From UBA4421 sp002470275 (GTDB lineage Bacteria; Pseudomonadota; Gammaproteobacteria; Pseudomonadales; Azotimanducaceae), in NCBI GenBank assembly GCA_913052345.1, contig CAJXDR010000013.1, positions 1 through 64,000 of the forward strand: 64,000 bases of DNA, given 5' to 3'. Below are positions 43,312 to 51,573 of this stretch, piece after piece (positions within the stretch are counted from its first letter, which is position 1; every line of letters starts with the position of its first letter). A program made the translations under genes and the position numbers. A model generated the notes under the pieces. It did no database searches, was not told the origin of the DNA, and saw only the letters and a list, made by a program, of their open reading frames with translations.

Positions 43312-44393
43312 TGCTGTTGTGGCTAACGGATTTCTTGTCTGGATATATCAGCGGTTTTGCTGTCTTCCAGTACCTGACCTTTCGCACCATGGTGAGTGTG
43401 ATCACCGCGCTGTCCCTGGCGCTGCTTATCGGTCCCTGGATGATCGAAAAATTAGCGTCAGCACAGATAGGGCAGCAAATTCGAGAGGATGGTCCGGCTT
43501 CCCACTTCAGCAAGGCCGGGACGCCCACCATGGGCGGGGCGCTCATCCTGGTGGTGATTTTAATTACCACGCTCCTTTGGGGAGATTTGAGCAACCACTA
43601 CGTTTGGTTGGTCCTGGGGGTCACGCTGGCCTTCGGTGCCATTGGCTGGATTGACGACTACCTGAAGATTTCCAAACGCAATAGCGCCGGTCTCTCCGCT
43701 CGACGCAAATATCTTTGGCAGTCGGTCTTCGCCCTGGCTGCCGCGATCTATCTCTTCGATAATGCGACGCTCCCCGAGCATACAAATCTCTATGTGCCGT
43801 TTTTTAAGAGTGTGGCGATCCCCCTGGGCGTGTTCTTTATGTTGCTCAGCTATTTAATGATCGTCGGTATGAGTAATGCGGTGAATTTGACCGACGGCCT
43901 AGACGGCCTCGCCATTCTCCCTTCTGTGATGGTTGGCGCGGCATTGGGACTGATTGCCTATGTGGCGGGGAACTCGGAATTTTCCGCCTATCTGCAAATC
44001 GCCTACATACCCGGTGCGGGAGAGCTTTCGGTGATTTGTGGTGCGTTGATTGGTGCCGGACTTGGTTTTCTTTGGTTTAACACCTATCCGGCCCAGATCT
44101 TTATGGGTGATGTAGGGGCCCTGGCCCTTGGTGCTGCCCTCGGCCTGATCGCGATCATAATCCGCCACGAGATCGTACTGCTCATCATGGGGGGCCTGTT
44201 CGTGCTTGAGACCGCCAGCGTCATCATCCAGGTACTTTCGTTTCGCTTGACGGGTCGACGGGTGTTCAGGATGGCGCCCATTCATCATCACTTTGAACTC
44301 AAGGGGTGGCCGGAGCCCAAGGTGATTGTGCGCTTTTGGATTATCACGCTGGTGCTCGTCACCATCGGCCTTTCAACGCTGAAGCTTCGGTAA
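43311..44393 (+). CDS. mraY: Phospho-MurNAc-pentapeptide translocase MraY
   Basis: MraY transfers phospho-MurNAc-pentapeptide to undecaprenyl phosphate, making lipid I. It is a ten-helix membrane enzyme; 360 residues is the standard size. The catalytic/metal motifs are IGWIDDYLKISKRN, NAVNLTDGLDGLAI and PIHHHFELKGWPE. It follows murE with a one-base overlap and precedes murD by six bases. Its substrate requires MurF and Ddl, both missing from this cluster. Confidence 0.98.
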   Translation: MLLWLTDFLSGYISGFAVFQYLTFRTMVSVITALSLALLIGPWMIEKLASAQIGQQIREDGPASHFSKAGTPTMGGALILVVILITTLLWGDLSNHYVWLVLGVTLAFGAIGWIDDYLKISKRNSAGLSARRKYLWQSVFALAAAIYLFDNATLPEHTNLYVPFFKSVAIPLGVFFMLLSYLMIVGMSNAVNLTDGLDGLAILPSVMVGAALGLIAYVAGNSEFSAYLQIAYIPGAGELSVICGALIGAGLGFLWFNTYPAQIFMGDVGALALGAALGLIAIIIRHEIVLLIMGGLFVLETASVIIQVLSFRLTGRRVFRMAPIHHHFELKGWPEPKVIVRFWIITLVLVTIGLSTLKLR

Positions 44394-44399
44394 CTGAGG

Positions 44400-45734
44400 A
44401 TGGCGGCGTCTCCGGCAATCATTGGATTTGGCATCACGGGCCAGTCGGTGGCGCGCTATCTATTGTCAAAGGGGCAGGCGCCAACAGTTCTCGACACCCG
44501 TGGCGCGCGAACAGAGGCCGTGGACTTTGATCTTGAATACCACTGGGATTGCGCCACCTGGCCTGAACGCGTACTCGGTCAAACGAGCGAGGTCTTCGTC
44601 AGCCCCGGGTTACCCCCGGCGCACCCTCTTCTGCAGCAGGCGCATGAAGCGCAGCTACCCGTATACAGCGATATAGATTTGTTTATGCGAGCCGTGCCAG
44701 GGAAGGTGCTTGGCGTGACCGGCACCAACGGTAAGAGCACCGTCGTTTCTCTCATCGGACACCTGCTGAACGCCCAAGGTTACCGTTGCAAGGTGGGCGG
44801 CAACCTGGGCACGCCCGCTTTGGATTTGCTCAATGAAGACGCGGATTTTTATGTCCTGGAGCTTTCAAGCTTTCAACTCGCGCACAGCGGTGAGCTTCCC
44901 TTTGCCAGAGCCTGTATTCTGAATATCAGTGACGATCATCTTGATTATCACGGCAGTGCAGAAGCTTATTGTGAGGCGAAGCAGCGCGTTTACGCGGCTG
45001 CCAAGCACTGCGTCAGTAATCGCGACGATCCAAGGACGCGGCCATCGGGCGGGCGCGAGAGCATCACCTTTGGCGTCGGGCCTGGCATCGCGCCCCTGGA
45101 CTTGAGTCTGGCCAGGGCGGATGGCGAGGATTGGATTGTCCAGGGCGAAAAAATGCTGCATGCCGTGAGCCGGCTTCCCGTGCCCGGTCGTCACAACGCC
45201 ATCAACTGCATGGCAGCCCTGGCCATGGTCCAGCCCTGGTTTGAATCGGACAGGCTGGGCGAGGCGCTGATGGGGTTTGCTGGTCTGCCGCATCGCTTTG
45301 CCTTAGTGGCTGAGCGAAATCAGGTGGCCTTTATCAATGACTCCAAGGCAACCAATGTAGGGTCAACCTTGGCCGCTTTGGGCAGCTTGCCCGCTGACAA
45401 TCAGGTGGTGCTCATCGTAGGCGGCGATGGTAAGGGCGCGAGGCTTGACGCACTGCTACCCGCTATGCGCGGTCGTATCCACTCGCTGGTCGCCTTGGGC
45501 AAGGATGGGGAGCAATTCAGGCCCCTGGCTGCGGCCCTCGAACGCCCCTTCTATGACGTAGCAGCCATGGAGGCTGCCGTCGAGAGGGCGGCGGCAGTAG
45601 CCCCAAGCCCTGGTATCGTGTTGTTGTCCCCAGCCTGCGCAAGCACGGACATGTTCGCAAACTTTGAAGCACGTGGAGAGGCTTTCGAGAACGCAGTGGC
45701 CAGTCTCGCCTTACCGGCAATGAGTGGGGATTAG
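44400..45734 (+). CDS. murD: UDP-MurNAc-L-alanine:D-glutamate ligase MurD
   Basis: MurD adds D-glutamate to UDP-MurNAc-L-Ala. The N-terminal UDP-binding part contains IGFGITGQSVARYLLSKGQ, and the ATP site VLGVTGTNGKSTVVSLIGHLL lies near residue 105. The central segment LDYHGSAEAYCEAKQRVY and the C-terminal NDSKATNVGSTLAAL are typical. The length is 444 residues. It lies between mraY and ftsW as usual. Confidence 0.97.
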   Translation: MAASPAIIGFGITGQSVARYLLSKGQAPTVLDTRGARTEAVDFDLEYHWDCATWPERVLGQTSEVFVSPGLPPAHPLLQQAHEAQLPVYSDIDLFMRAVPGKVLGVTGTNGKSTVVSLIGHLLNAQGYRCKVGGNLGTPALDLLNEDADFYVLELSSFQLAHSGELPFARACILNISDDHLDYHGSAEAYCEAKQRVYAAAKHCVSNRDDPRTRPSGGRESITFGVGPGIAPLDLSLARADGEDWIVQGEKMLHAVSRLPVPGRHNAINCMAALAMVQPWFESDRLGEALMGFAGLPHRFALVAERNQVAFINDSKATNVGSTLAALGSLPADNQVVLIVGGDGKGARLDALLPAMRGRIHSLVALGKDGEQFRPLAAALERPFYDVAAMEAAVERAAAVAPSPGIVLLSPACASTDMFANFEARGEAFENAVASLALPAMSGD

Positions 45735-45739
45735 AGGCT

Positions 45740-46843
45740 ATGTTCTCCCAATTTGAAATGCGCCGTTCGCTGTTGGAGCTTCTGATTCCTTGGCTGGTGC
45801 TGGTTTGCTTCGGCGCGGTGATGGTTGGTTCTGCTGCTGTTGCCCTACAGGGGGACTATCTCGCCAAGCATCTTGTCTTTGTGTTGCTGGGAGCGGTTGC
45901 CTTTGTTTTTATGTTCGCGCTGCCCCATGCACTGCTTGAGCGGTTCTACTTAGTAGGCTGGCTGATCGCCCTCGCCATCAGCGTTGCCGTATTGATTCCC
46001 GGCGTCGGCCACGAGGCCAACGGTGCATCCCGCTGGTTGCGAGTGGCCGGCATTTCTATTCAGGCCGCGGAAGTGGCGAAATTCGGTCTGATGATTTACC
46101 TGGCCGGCTACCTTTCCCGGTATCGGGACGAGCTTGCGGCAGCGCCGCAGCGGGTGATTGTCCCTATTTTTATGATCGGCATGATCGCTCTGCTATTGCT
46201 GGCGGAGCCTGACTTTGGCTCCACTGCCGTGATCTTAGGCGCAGCCTTTGGCGTCATTTTTATCGCAGGCATTCGCCTACGCTATGTCGCCCTGATCCTG
46301 CTCGTCATTACCGTTCTGCTGGCTCTGTTGATTTGGCTAGAACCCTACCGCATGCGCCGGCTGGTCTCCTTCGCCGATCCCTGGGCGGTGCCCTATGATG
46401 ACGGCTATCAGTTGGTGCAGGCTCTCATCGGATTCGGCCGGGGCGAAATTTTTGGTCTCGGGCTGGGGGAAAGCATTCAAAAGCTGTACTACCTGCCGGA
46501 GGCGCACAATGACTTTATCTTCGCGGTGATTGCCGAGGAGTTAGGCGTTGTCGGTACCCTGACGGTGGTGCTCATCTTCAGCTATCTGGTGCTCCAGATG
46601 TTGCGCACCGCCCGGCTCTGTTTGCAGCAGGACCATCTTTTTGCTGGTTACCTCTGCTACTTTGGCGCGCTGGTCTTTGGCCTGCAGCTGCTCGTTAACC
46701 TGGGGGTGAACACGGGTGTGCTGCCGACCAAGGGTCTGACCCTTCCCTTTATTAGCTATGGGGGCAGCAGTCTTGTGGTTTCCTGCGCCATGTTTGGACT
46801 CATTGCCAGCTGCGTCCGCAAGCTTGGAGCAACCCATGATTAG
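45740..46843 (+). CDS. ftsW: Septal peptidoglycan polymerase FtsW
   Basis: FtsW is the SEDS-family glycosyltransferase that polymerises lipid II at the septum together with FtsI. It has about ten membrane helices in 367 residues. AEVAKFGLMIYLAGYLSR, LLLAEPDFGSTAVILGAAFG and LPEAHNDFIFAVIAEELGVVG (with the catalytic Asp) are diagnostic, as is the C-terminal LPTKGLTLPFISYGGSSL. It follows murD by five bases. Its stop overlaps murC by 8 bases; murG, which normally lies between, is absent. Confidence 0.97.
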   Translation: MFSQFEMRRSLLELLIPWLVLVCFGAVMVGSAAVALQGDYLAKHLVFVLLGAVAFVFMFALPHALLERFYLVGWLIALAISVAVLIPGVGHEANGASRWLRVAGISIQAAEVAKFGLMIYLAGYLSRYRDELAAAPQRVIVPIFMIGMIALLLLAEPDFGSTAVILGAAFGVIFIAGIRLRYVALILLVITVLLALLIWLEPYRMRRLVSFADPWAVPYDDGYQLVQALIGFGRGEIFGLGLGESIQKLYYLPEAHNDFIFAVIAEELGVVGTLTVVLIFSYLVLQMLRTARLCLQQDHLFAGYLCYFGALVFGLQLLVNLGVNTGVLPTKGLTLPFISYGGSSLVVSCAMFGLIASCVRKLGATHD

Positions 46844-48254
46844 TGCCAGGGATTACCAGATTCCAGAGATGGGGCGAATTCGGACCATTCACTTCGTGGG
46901 TATCGGCGGGAGCGGTATGTGCGGTATCGCGGAGGTGTTGCTCAACCAGGGCTATCAGGTCACTGGCTCGGACCTGCGGGGGTCCGAGACCACAGAGCGC
47001 CTGGCAGAAAAGGGCGCTAGGATTTTCCTGGGCCATCATGCCGATTGGGTCCAAGGGGCCGATGTGCTGGTGGTGTCAGCAGCTATCGACAGTGACAATC
47101 CTGAGCTGAAGGCCGCAAGACAGGAAAGTATACCCATCGTCCCCCGCGCAGAGATGCTCGGAGAGCTAATGCGATATCGGCACGGTGTCGCGGTGGCGGG
47201 AACGCATGGCAAAACCACGACCACCAGTTTGATAACGGAAATATTTCGTCAGGCTGACCTGTCGCCCACCTTTGTCATTGGTGGCCTGCTTCGAAGCGCG
47301 GGGACCAATGCCGAATTAGGCGTAGGTCGTTATCTCATCGCCGAGGCGGATGAGAGCGACGCCTCTTTTTTGCATCTGCAGCCGATGACGGCGGTAATTA
47401 CCAACGTAGATCGGGATCATATGGGGACCTATGGCCAGGATTTCGAGCGGCTGAAGCAGTCCTTTGTGGAGTTTGCTCACCGACTCCCCTTTTATGGTCG
47501 TGTGATTCTTTGCGCGGATGATGCTCAGGCCATGAGTTTGCAGGAGTCCTTGGCGCGTACGGTCATCACCTATGGCTATAGTGAGCGTGCTCAGGTTCGT
47601 GCAGTGAACGTGCAGAGCCAGGGACGCCATTGGTCCTTCGACGTAATTCGTTCTGGAACGGCCAACACGTTATCGGTGCGCTTGGCCTTGCCCGGACACC
47701 ACAACGTACTCAATGCCTTAGCCGCCATCGCCGTTGCCAGCGATGAGGGTATAGACGACCAGGCTATTAGCCGAGGTCTGGAGTCCTTTGCCGGTGTGGA
47801 TCGTCGGTTCCAGGTGGCGGATTCGGTGGGTCTTGGCGAGCATGAAATCACCGTGGTCGATGACTATGGACATCACCCCTCAGAGGTTGAGGCGGTAATC
47901 GCCACGGCCCGTCAGGTTTGGCCAGAACGGCGGCTCGTTATGGCCTATCAGCCGCATCGGTACAGCCGGACTCAAGATCTTTTTGACGATTTTGCCCGGG
48001 TGCTTTCTTCTGTGGACGAGCTGGTCTTGATGGATGTCTATGCCGCAGGGGAGGCCCCCATCGCAGGTGCGGATAGCAAGGCCTTGGCTAGCGCCATCCG
48101 CAAGCGAGGAAGGGTCAATCCACTCTATGCTGCTGACCCTGATGAGGCGTTGGAGTTACTAACCAACCTGATGGTCACCGAGGATGTGTTGCTGGTTCAG
48201 GGTGCCGGTAACGTGAATCTCATCTCCAATCACTTGAGAGGTCAGCATGATTAG
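46836..48254 (+). CDS. murC: UDP-MurNAc:L-alanine ligase MurC
   Basis: MurC attaches L-alanine to UDP-MurNAc, the first peptide step. The protein begins MISARDYQIPEMGRIRTIHFVGIGGSGMCGIAEVLL. The ATP site is VAGTHGKTTTTSLI, and VVDDYGHHPSEVEAVIATAR is a C-terminal hallmark. The frame is open from 46758, but ATG 46836 (about 472 residues) gives the normal N-terminus. Start and stop junctions both read CATGATTAG, each with an 8-base overlap. ddl is missing between murC and ftsQ. Confidence 0.97.
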   Translation: MISARDYQIPEMGRIRTIHFVGIGGSGMCGIAEVLLNQGYQVTGSDLRGSETTERLAEKGARIFLGHHADWVQGADVLVVSAAIDSDNPELKAARQESIPIVPRAEMLGELMRYRHGVAVAGTHGKTTTTSLITEIFRQADLSPTFVIGGLLRSAGTNAELGVGRYLIAEADESDASFLHLQPMTAVITNVDRDHMGTYGQDFERLKQSFVEFAHRLPFYGRVILCADDAQAMSLQESLARTVITYGYSERAQVRAVNVQSQGRHWSFDVIRSGTANTLSVRLALPGHHNVLNALAAIAVASDEGIDDQAISRGLESFAGVDRRFQVADSVGLGEHEITVVDDYGHHPSEVEAVIATARQVWPERRLVMAYQPHRYSRTQDLFDDFARVLSSVDELVLMDVYAAGEAPIAGADSKALASAIRKRGRVNPLYAADPDEALELLTNLMVTEDVLLVQGAGNVNLISNHLRGQHD

Positions 48255-49008
48255 GCGTGTGCTGGGTTTGACCCTGCTGCTGCTAGGCGTGCTCTCGTTG
48301 CCGATCGCATGGCGGTTGCTAGATCGTCCTATCGCGACCATTGTGGTAACCGGCGAGGTAACCGAGGCCGAGCGCAATCAGATACGCGATGCTCTGGGTC
48401 AAACGTCCCTTCAGGGCATTCTCAGTACGAACCTCACTCAGCTGCATGAACGGCTGCAGTCTATGGGGTGGCCGCGTAACGTCGATTTGCGGCGACGCTG
48501 GCCGAATAAGATCGTGGTCAGCGTCACCAAGGTAAGACCCGTCGCACGTTGGGGCGAGGGCGCCTACCTTGCTGCCGACGGCAGCGAACTGGCCTTGCCG
48601 GATGATTACCCGAACCTGCCCCATCTCAATTCGGGCATCAGCTCGCCACAGCAGACTATGGAGGTATTTCGTCTGCTGCAGCAATTGGCCGAACGTCAGG
48701 ACCTGCGTATCGTTTATCTTGCTGAATCAGCGCGCGGCGAATGGCGGCTTCAGTTTGCGTCGGGCATGCGCCTCCAGTTAGGCGCGGAGCGGATCACCGA
48801 GCGCATGCATCGTTTTTTGCGTAGCCATCAACAAACCTTGGGCCATCGTGTCGCCGCCATTGACTATGTGGACGCTCGCTATACGAGCGGCATAGCGGTG
48901 CGGTTTTTCACTGATCAGGAGACGTCAGAACCTCTGGCTGCGCCATTGAATCGCCTTGAGCTGGCGGCTCGTCTTAACCCCGAACAACCTAATGAACCTG
49001 AGATTTAG
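48247..49008 (+). CDS. ftsQ: Cell division protein FtsQ
   Basis: FtsQ is the bitopic divisome protein that recruits FtsL/FtsB. One membrane helix (VLGLTLLLLGVLSLPIAWRLL) is followed by a POTRA domain (about residues 34-105: IATIVVTGEVTEAERNQIRDAL ... GWPRNVDLRRRWPNKIVVSVTKVRPVARWG) and the beta domain with IDYVDARYTSGIAVRF. The length is 253 residues. It overlaps murC by 8 bases and is followed by ftsA after two bases. Confidence 0.95.
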   Translation: MIRRVLGLTLLLLGVLSLPIAWRLLDRPIATIVVTGEVTEAERNQIRDALGQTSLQGILSTNLTQLHERLQSMGWPRNVDLRRRWPNKIVVSVTKVRPVARWGEGAYLAADGSELALPDDYPNLPHLNSGISSPQQTMEVFRLLQQLAERQDLRIVYLAESARGEWRLQFASGMRLQLGAERITERMHRFLRSHQQTLGHRVAAIDYVDARYTSGIAVRFFTDQETSEPLAAPLNRLELAARLNPEQPNEPEI

Positions 49009-49010
49009 AT

Positions 49011-50240
49011 ATGGCTCTTGAACCCCAACTGCGAAGAATCGTCGCCCTGGATATTGGAACAAATAAAATTGCCGCCATCGTGGCGAATCTAGGACCGGGC
49101 GATGCCCTGGAAATCGTTGGCATCGGTACCCACCAAAGCCGCGGCCTGAAAAAGGGTGTGGTCGTGAATATTGAATCGACGGTTCAGTCGATCCAGCGCG
49201 CCGTTCAAGAAGCGGAGCTGATGGCTGGCGTGGAAATAGATTCCGTGTATGCGGGCATCGCCGGCAACCATATTCGCAGTCTGAACTCCCACGGCATCGT
49301 GGCGATCAAGGATCGAGAGGTGCTTGCCCACGATATTTACCGGGTCATTGATGCAGCCAAAGCCATGGCCATACCGGCGGACCAGAAAATCCTCCACGTG
49401 CTGCCTCAGGAATTCATTATCGACACTCAGGGCGGCGTCAAGGACCCGCTGGGTATGTCGGGCGTACGCCTTGAAGCCAAGGTTCATATGGTGACCTGTG
49501 CCGTCAACGCTGCACAAAATATCGAAAAGTGCATCGAGCGCTGCGGGCTCCATGTTAACGACATTATTCTCGAGCAGCTGGCCTCTAGTTATTCGGTCCT
49601 CAGCGATGATGAACGAAACCTCGGCGTATGCCTGGTAGATATTGGAGGCGGAACGACGGACATCGCTGTGTTTACGGATGGGGCGATTCGCCACACGGCC
49701 GTTATCCCAATCGCTGGAGATCAGGTCACAAACGACATCGCCATGGCGTTACGCACGCCAACTCAAAACGCAGAAGAAATAAAAATAAGGTATGCTTGCG
49801 CTTTGACTCAGCTCGCAAAAGCTGATGAAGTTATAAAAGTACCAGGGGTGGGCGATAAGCCCGAGAGAGAGCTCTCTCGTCAAACCCTCGCAGAAGTGGT
49901 GGAGCCTCGGTACGACGAGTTATTTAGACTCATCCAGGCAGAACTGCGCCGAAGCGGGTTCGAGGATGTAGTCGCAGCGGGCATCGTCCTCACCGGGGGC
50001 GGCTCGAAGATGGAAGGTTTGATCGAGCTTGCGGAAGAAATCTTCCACATGCCGGTTAGTTTGGGGGCGCCACGCAATGTGGCTGGTTTGAAGGACATCG
50101 TAAGGAACCCCGTATATGCAACGAGCGTTGGGCTGTTGCAATTCGGGTTAAGTCGCGAAAAAGAGCGATCTGGAAAGCACAGCGGCCGTAAGAGCAGCGT
50201 GTTTTCCAGCATTAGCAATTGGTTTCGAGACAACTTCTAG
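49011..50240 (+). CDS. ftsA: Cell division protein FtsA
   Basis: FtsA is the actin-like protein that anchors FtsZ to the membrane and activates the divisome. Nucleotide-binding motifs are IVALDIGTNKIAAIV, LVDIGGGTTDIAVF (about residue 208) and VLTGGGSKMEGL. The characteristic 1C domain replaces actin subdomain 1B. The C-terminus ends with an amphipathic membrane-targeting helix (SVFSSISNWFRDNF). The length is 409 residues. It lies 12 bases upstream of ftsZ. Confidence 0.98.
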   Translation: MALEPQLRRIVALDIGTNKIAAIVANLGPGDALEIVGIGTHQSRGLKKGVVVNIESTVQSIQRAVQEAELMAGVEIDSVYAGIAGNHIRSLNSHGIVAIKDREVLAHDIYRVIDAAKAMAIPADQKILHVLPQEFIIDTQGGVKDPLGMSGVRLEAKVHMVTCAVNAAQNIEKCIERCGLHVNDIILEQLASSYSVLSDDERNLGVCLVDIGGGTTDIAVFTDGAIRHTAVIPIAGDQVTNDIAMALRTPTQNAEEIKIRYACALTQLAKADEVIKVPGVGDKPERELSRQTLAEVVEPRYDELFRLIQAELRRSGFEDVVAAGIVLTGGGSKMEGLIELAEEIFHMPVSLGAPRNVAGLKDIVRNPVYATSVGLLQFGLSREKERSGKHSGRKSSVFSSISNWFRDNF

Positions 50241-50252
50241 CAGGAGAAGACG

Positions 50253-51398
50253 ATGTTTGAACTAGTGGATGGAGCACCGCAAAACGCGGTGATAAAGGTC
50301 GTCGGTGTCGGCGGCGGTGGCGGCAATGCCGTCAAACACATGTTGGAACATAAGGTCGAAGGCGTCGACTTTATCGCGACCAATACCGACGCTCAGGCGC
50401 TCAAGGGCCTCGGAGCGCCAACGACGCTGCAAATCGGTGGCGGAATTACCAAGGGTCTAGGTGCAGGAGCTAATCCAGAGATTGGTCGAGCGGCGGCGTT
50501 AGAAGATCGAGATCGCATTGCCGAGTTGATCAATGGCTCGGATATGATCTTTATTACGGCAGGCATGGGTGGCGGTACCGGAACGGGTGCAGCGCCAGTC
50601 GTCGCAGAGGTGGCCAAGGAACTGGGTATCCTGACCGTTGCGGTGGTGACGCGTCCTTTCGATTTTGAGCGCAGAGCAGATAAGGCCGACCAAGGTATAG
50701 CGGAGCTCGCTCAGCACGTGGATTCTCTGATTACGATTCCTAACGAAAAACTTCTTGCCGTATTGGGCGAAGAAACATCATTGCTTGATGCATTTAGCAC
50801 GGCCAACGATGTCCTGTTGGGTGCCGTCAAGGGTATTGCCGACTTGATCATCCGCCCGGGCATTATCAATGTGGACTTTGCAGATGTGCGAACTGTCATG
50901 TCTGAGATGGGTGCTGCAATGATGGGCACGGGACGCGCCAGCGGGCCCGACAGAGCACGACAAGCCGCTGAGTTCGCCATCCGCTCCCCCCTGCTGGAGG
51001 ATATTGATTTAGATGGCGCGCGCGGCATCTTGGTCAACGTGACCGGCGGTAGCGGTTTGAGCATGGGCGAATTTAGCGCAGTGGGTCGAAGCGTCAGTGA
51101 GTTTTCCTCCGCTAACGCTACCGTGGTAATCGGAACCGTCATCGACGAGTCTCTGGGAGATGAGCTGATGGTGACCGTGGTTGCTACGGGGCTCGGTGCC
51201 GCTTCAAAACCAAAGCTGGCGATTGAAAATGCAGTCACTCGAGCGGCGCTTGCGGGGAATACCAACTTTCCAGAATTGGAATCACCGACCTTCAAGCGCA
51301 GGCAGATGGCCAATGCTGATAGGCCAGCGGCGGAAGCCAGTGACAAAGAGATTGAGTACCTCGATGTTCCTGCCTTTCTGAGGCGTCAAGCGGACTGA
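50253..51398 (+). CDS. ftsZ: Cell division GTPase FtsZ
   Basis: FtsZ polymerises into the Z ring. The tubulin signature GGGTGTGAAPVVAE is near residue 107, the N-terminal KVVGVGGGGGNAVKHM is conserved, and the C-terminal peptide EYLDVPAFLRRQAD is the binding site for FtsA and ZipA. The linker is short and the total is 381 residues. A strong AGGAGAAG Shine-Dalgarno precedes the ATG. About 175 bases separate it from lpxC. Confidence 0.98.
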   Translation: MFELVDGAPQNAVIKVVGVGGGGGNAVKHMLEHKVEGVDFIATNTDAQALKGLGAPTTLQIGGGITKGLGAGANPEIGRAAALEDRDRIAELINGSDMIFITAGMGGGTGTGAAPVVAEVAKELGILTVAVVTRPFDFERRADKADQGIAELAQHVDSLITIPNEKLLAVLGEETSLLDAFSTANDVLLGAVKGIADLIIRPGIINVDFADVRTVMSEMGAAMMGTGRASGPDRARQAAEFAIRSPLLEDIDLDGARGILVNVTGGSGLSMGEFSAVGRSVSEFSSANATVVIGTVIDESLGDELMVTVVATGLGAASKPKLAIENAVTRAALAGNTNFPELESPTFKRRQMANADRPAAEASDKEIEYLDVPAFLRRQAD

Positions 51399-51454
51399 GG
51401 CAAGCAAGCTTCTGACAGGGCCACGGGCGCCCAGAGGGGACGTTGAGCGCGCGC

Positions 51455-51482
51455 GTTGGGGCACACCTGCTAGGTGCCCGAA
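51455..51482 (+). repeat. Hairpin between ftsZ and lpxC
   Basis: GGGCAC (51459-51464) pairs with GTGCCC (51474-51479), and an alternative inner pairing ACCT/AGGT is possible. The palindrome GAACGTTC follows at 51480-51487 rather than a T-run. This could be a partial terminator or attenuator separating ftsZ from lpxC expression. Confidence 0.35.
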
Positions 51483-51573
51483 CGTTCAGAATCTCAAGCG
51501 TTAAACCCCTGGGCGTTCTTCACGGGCACGCAAATAAAAATAACTCTGCTCGGGCGAGCGCGTTGGGGGTATT

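Noticed and set aside
50711..51346. Minus-strand reading frame of 211 codons opposite ftsZ
   Set aside because: It is Ser/Thr/Pro/Ala-rich, which is typical of the complement of a conserved alanine- and glycine-rich gene; ftsZ explains the region.
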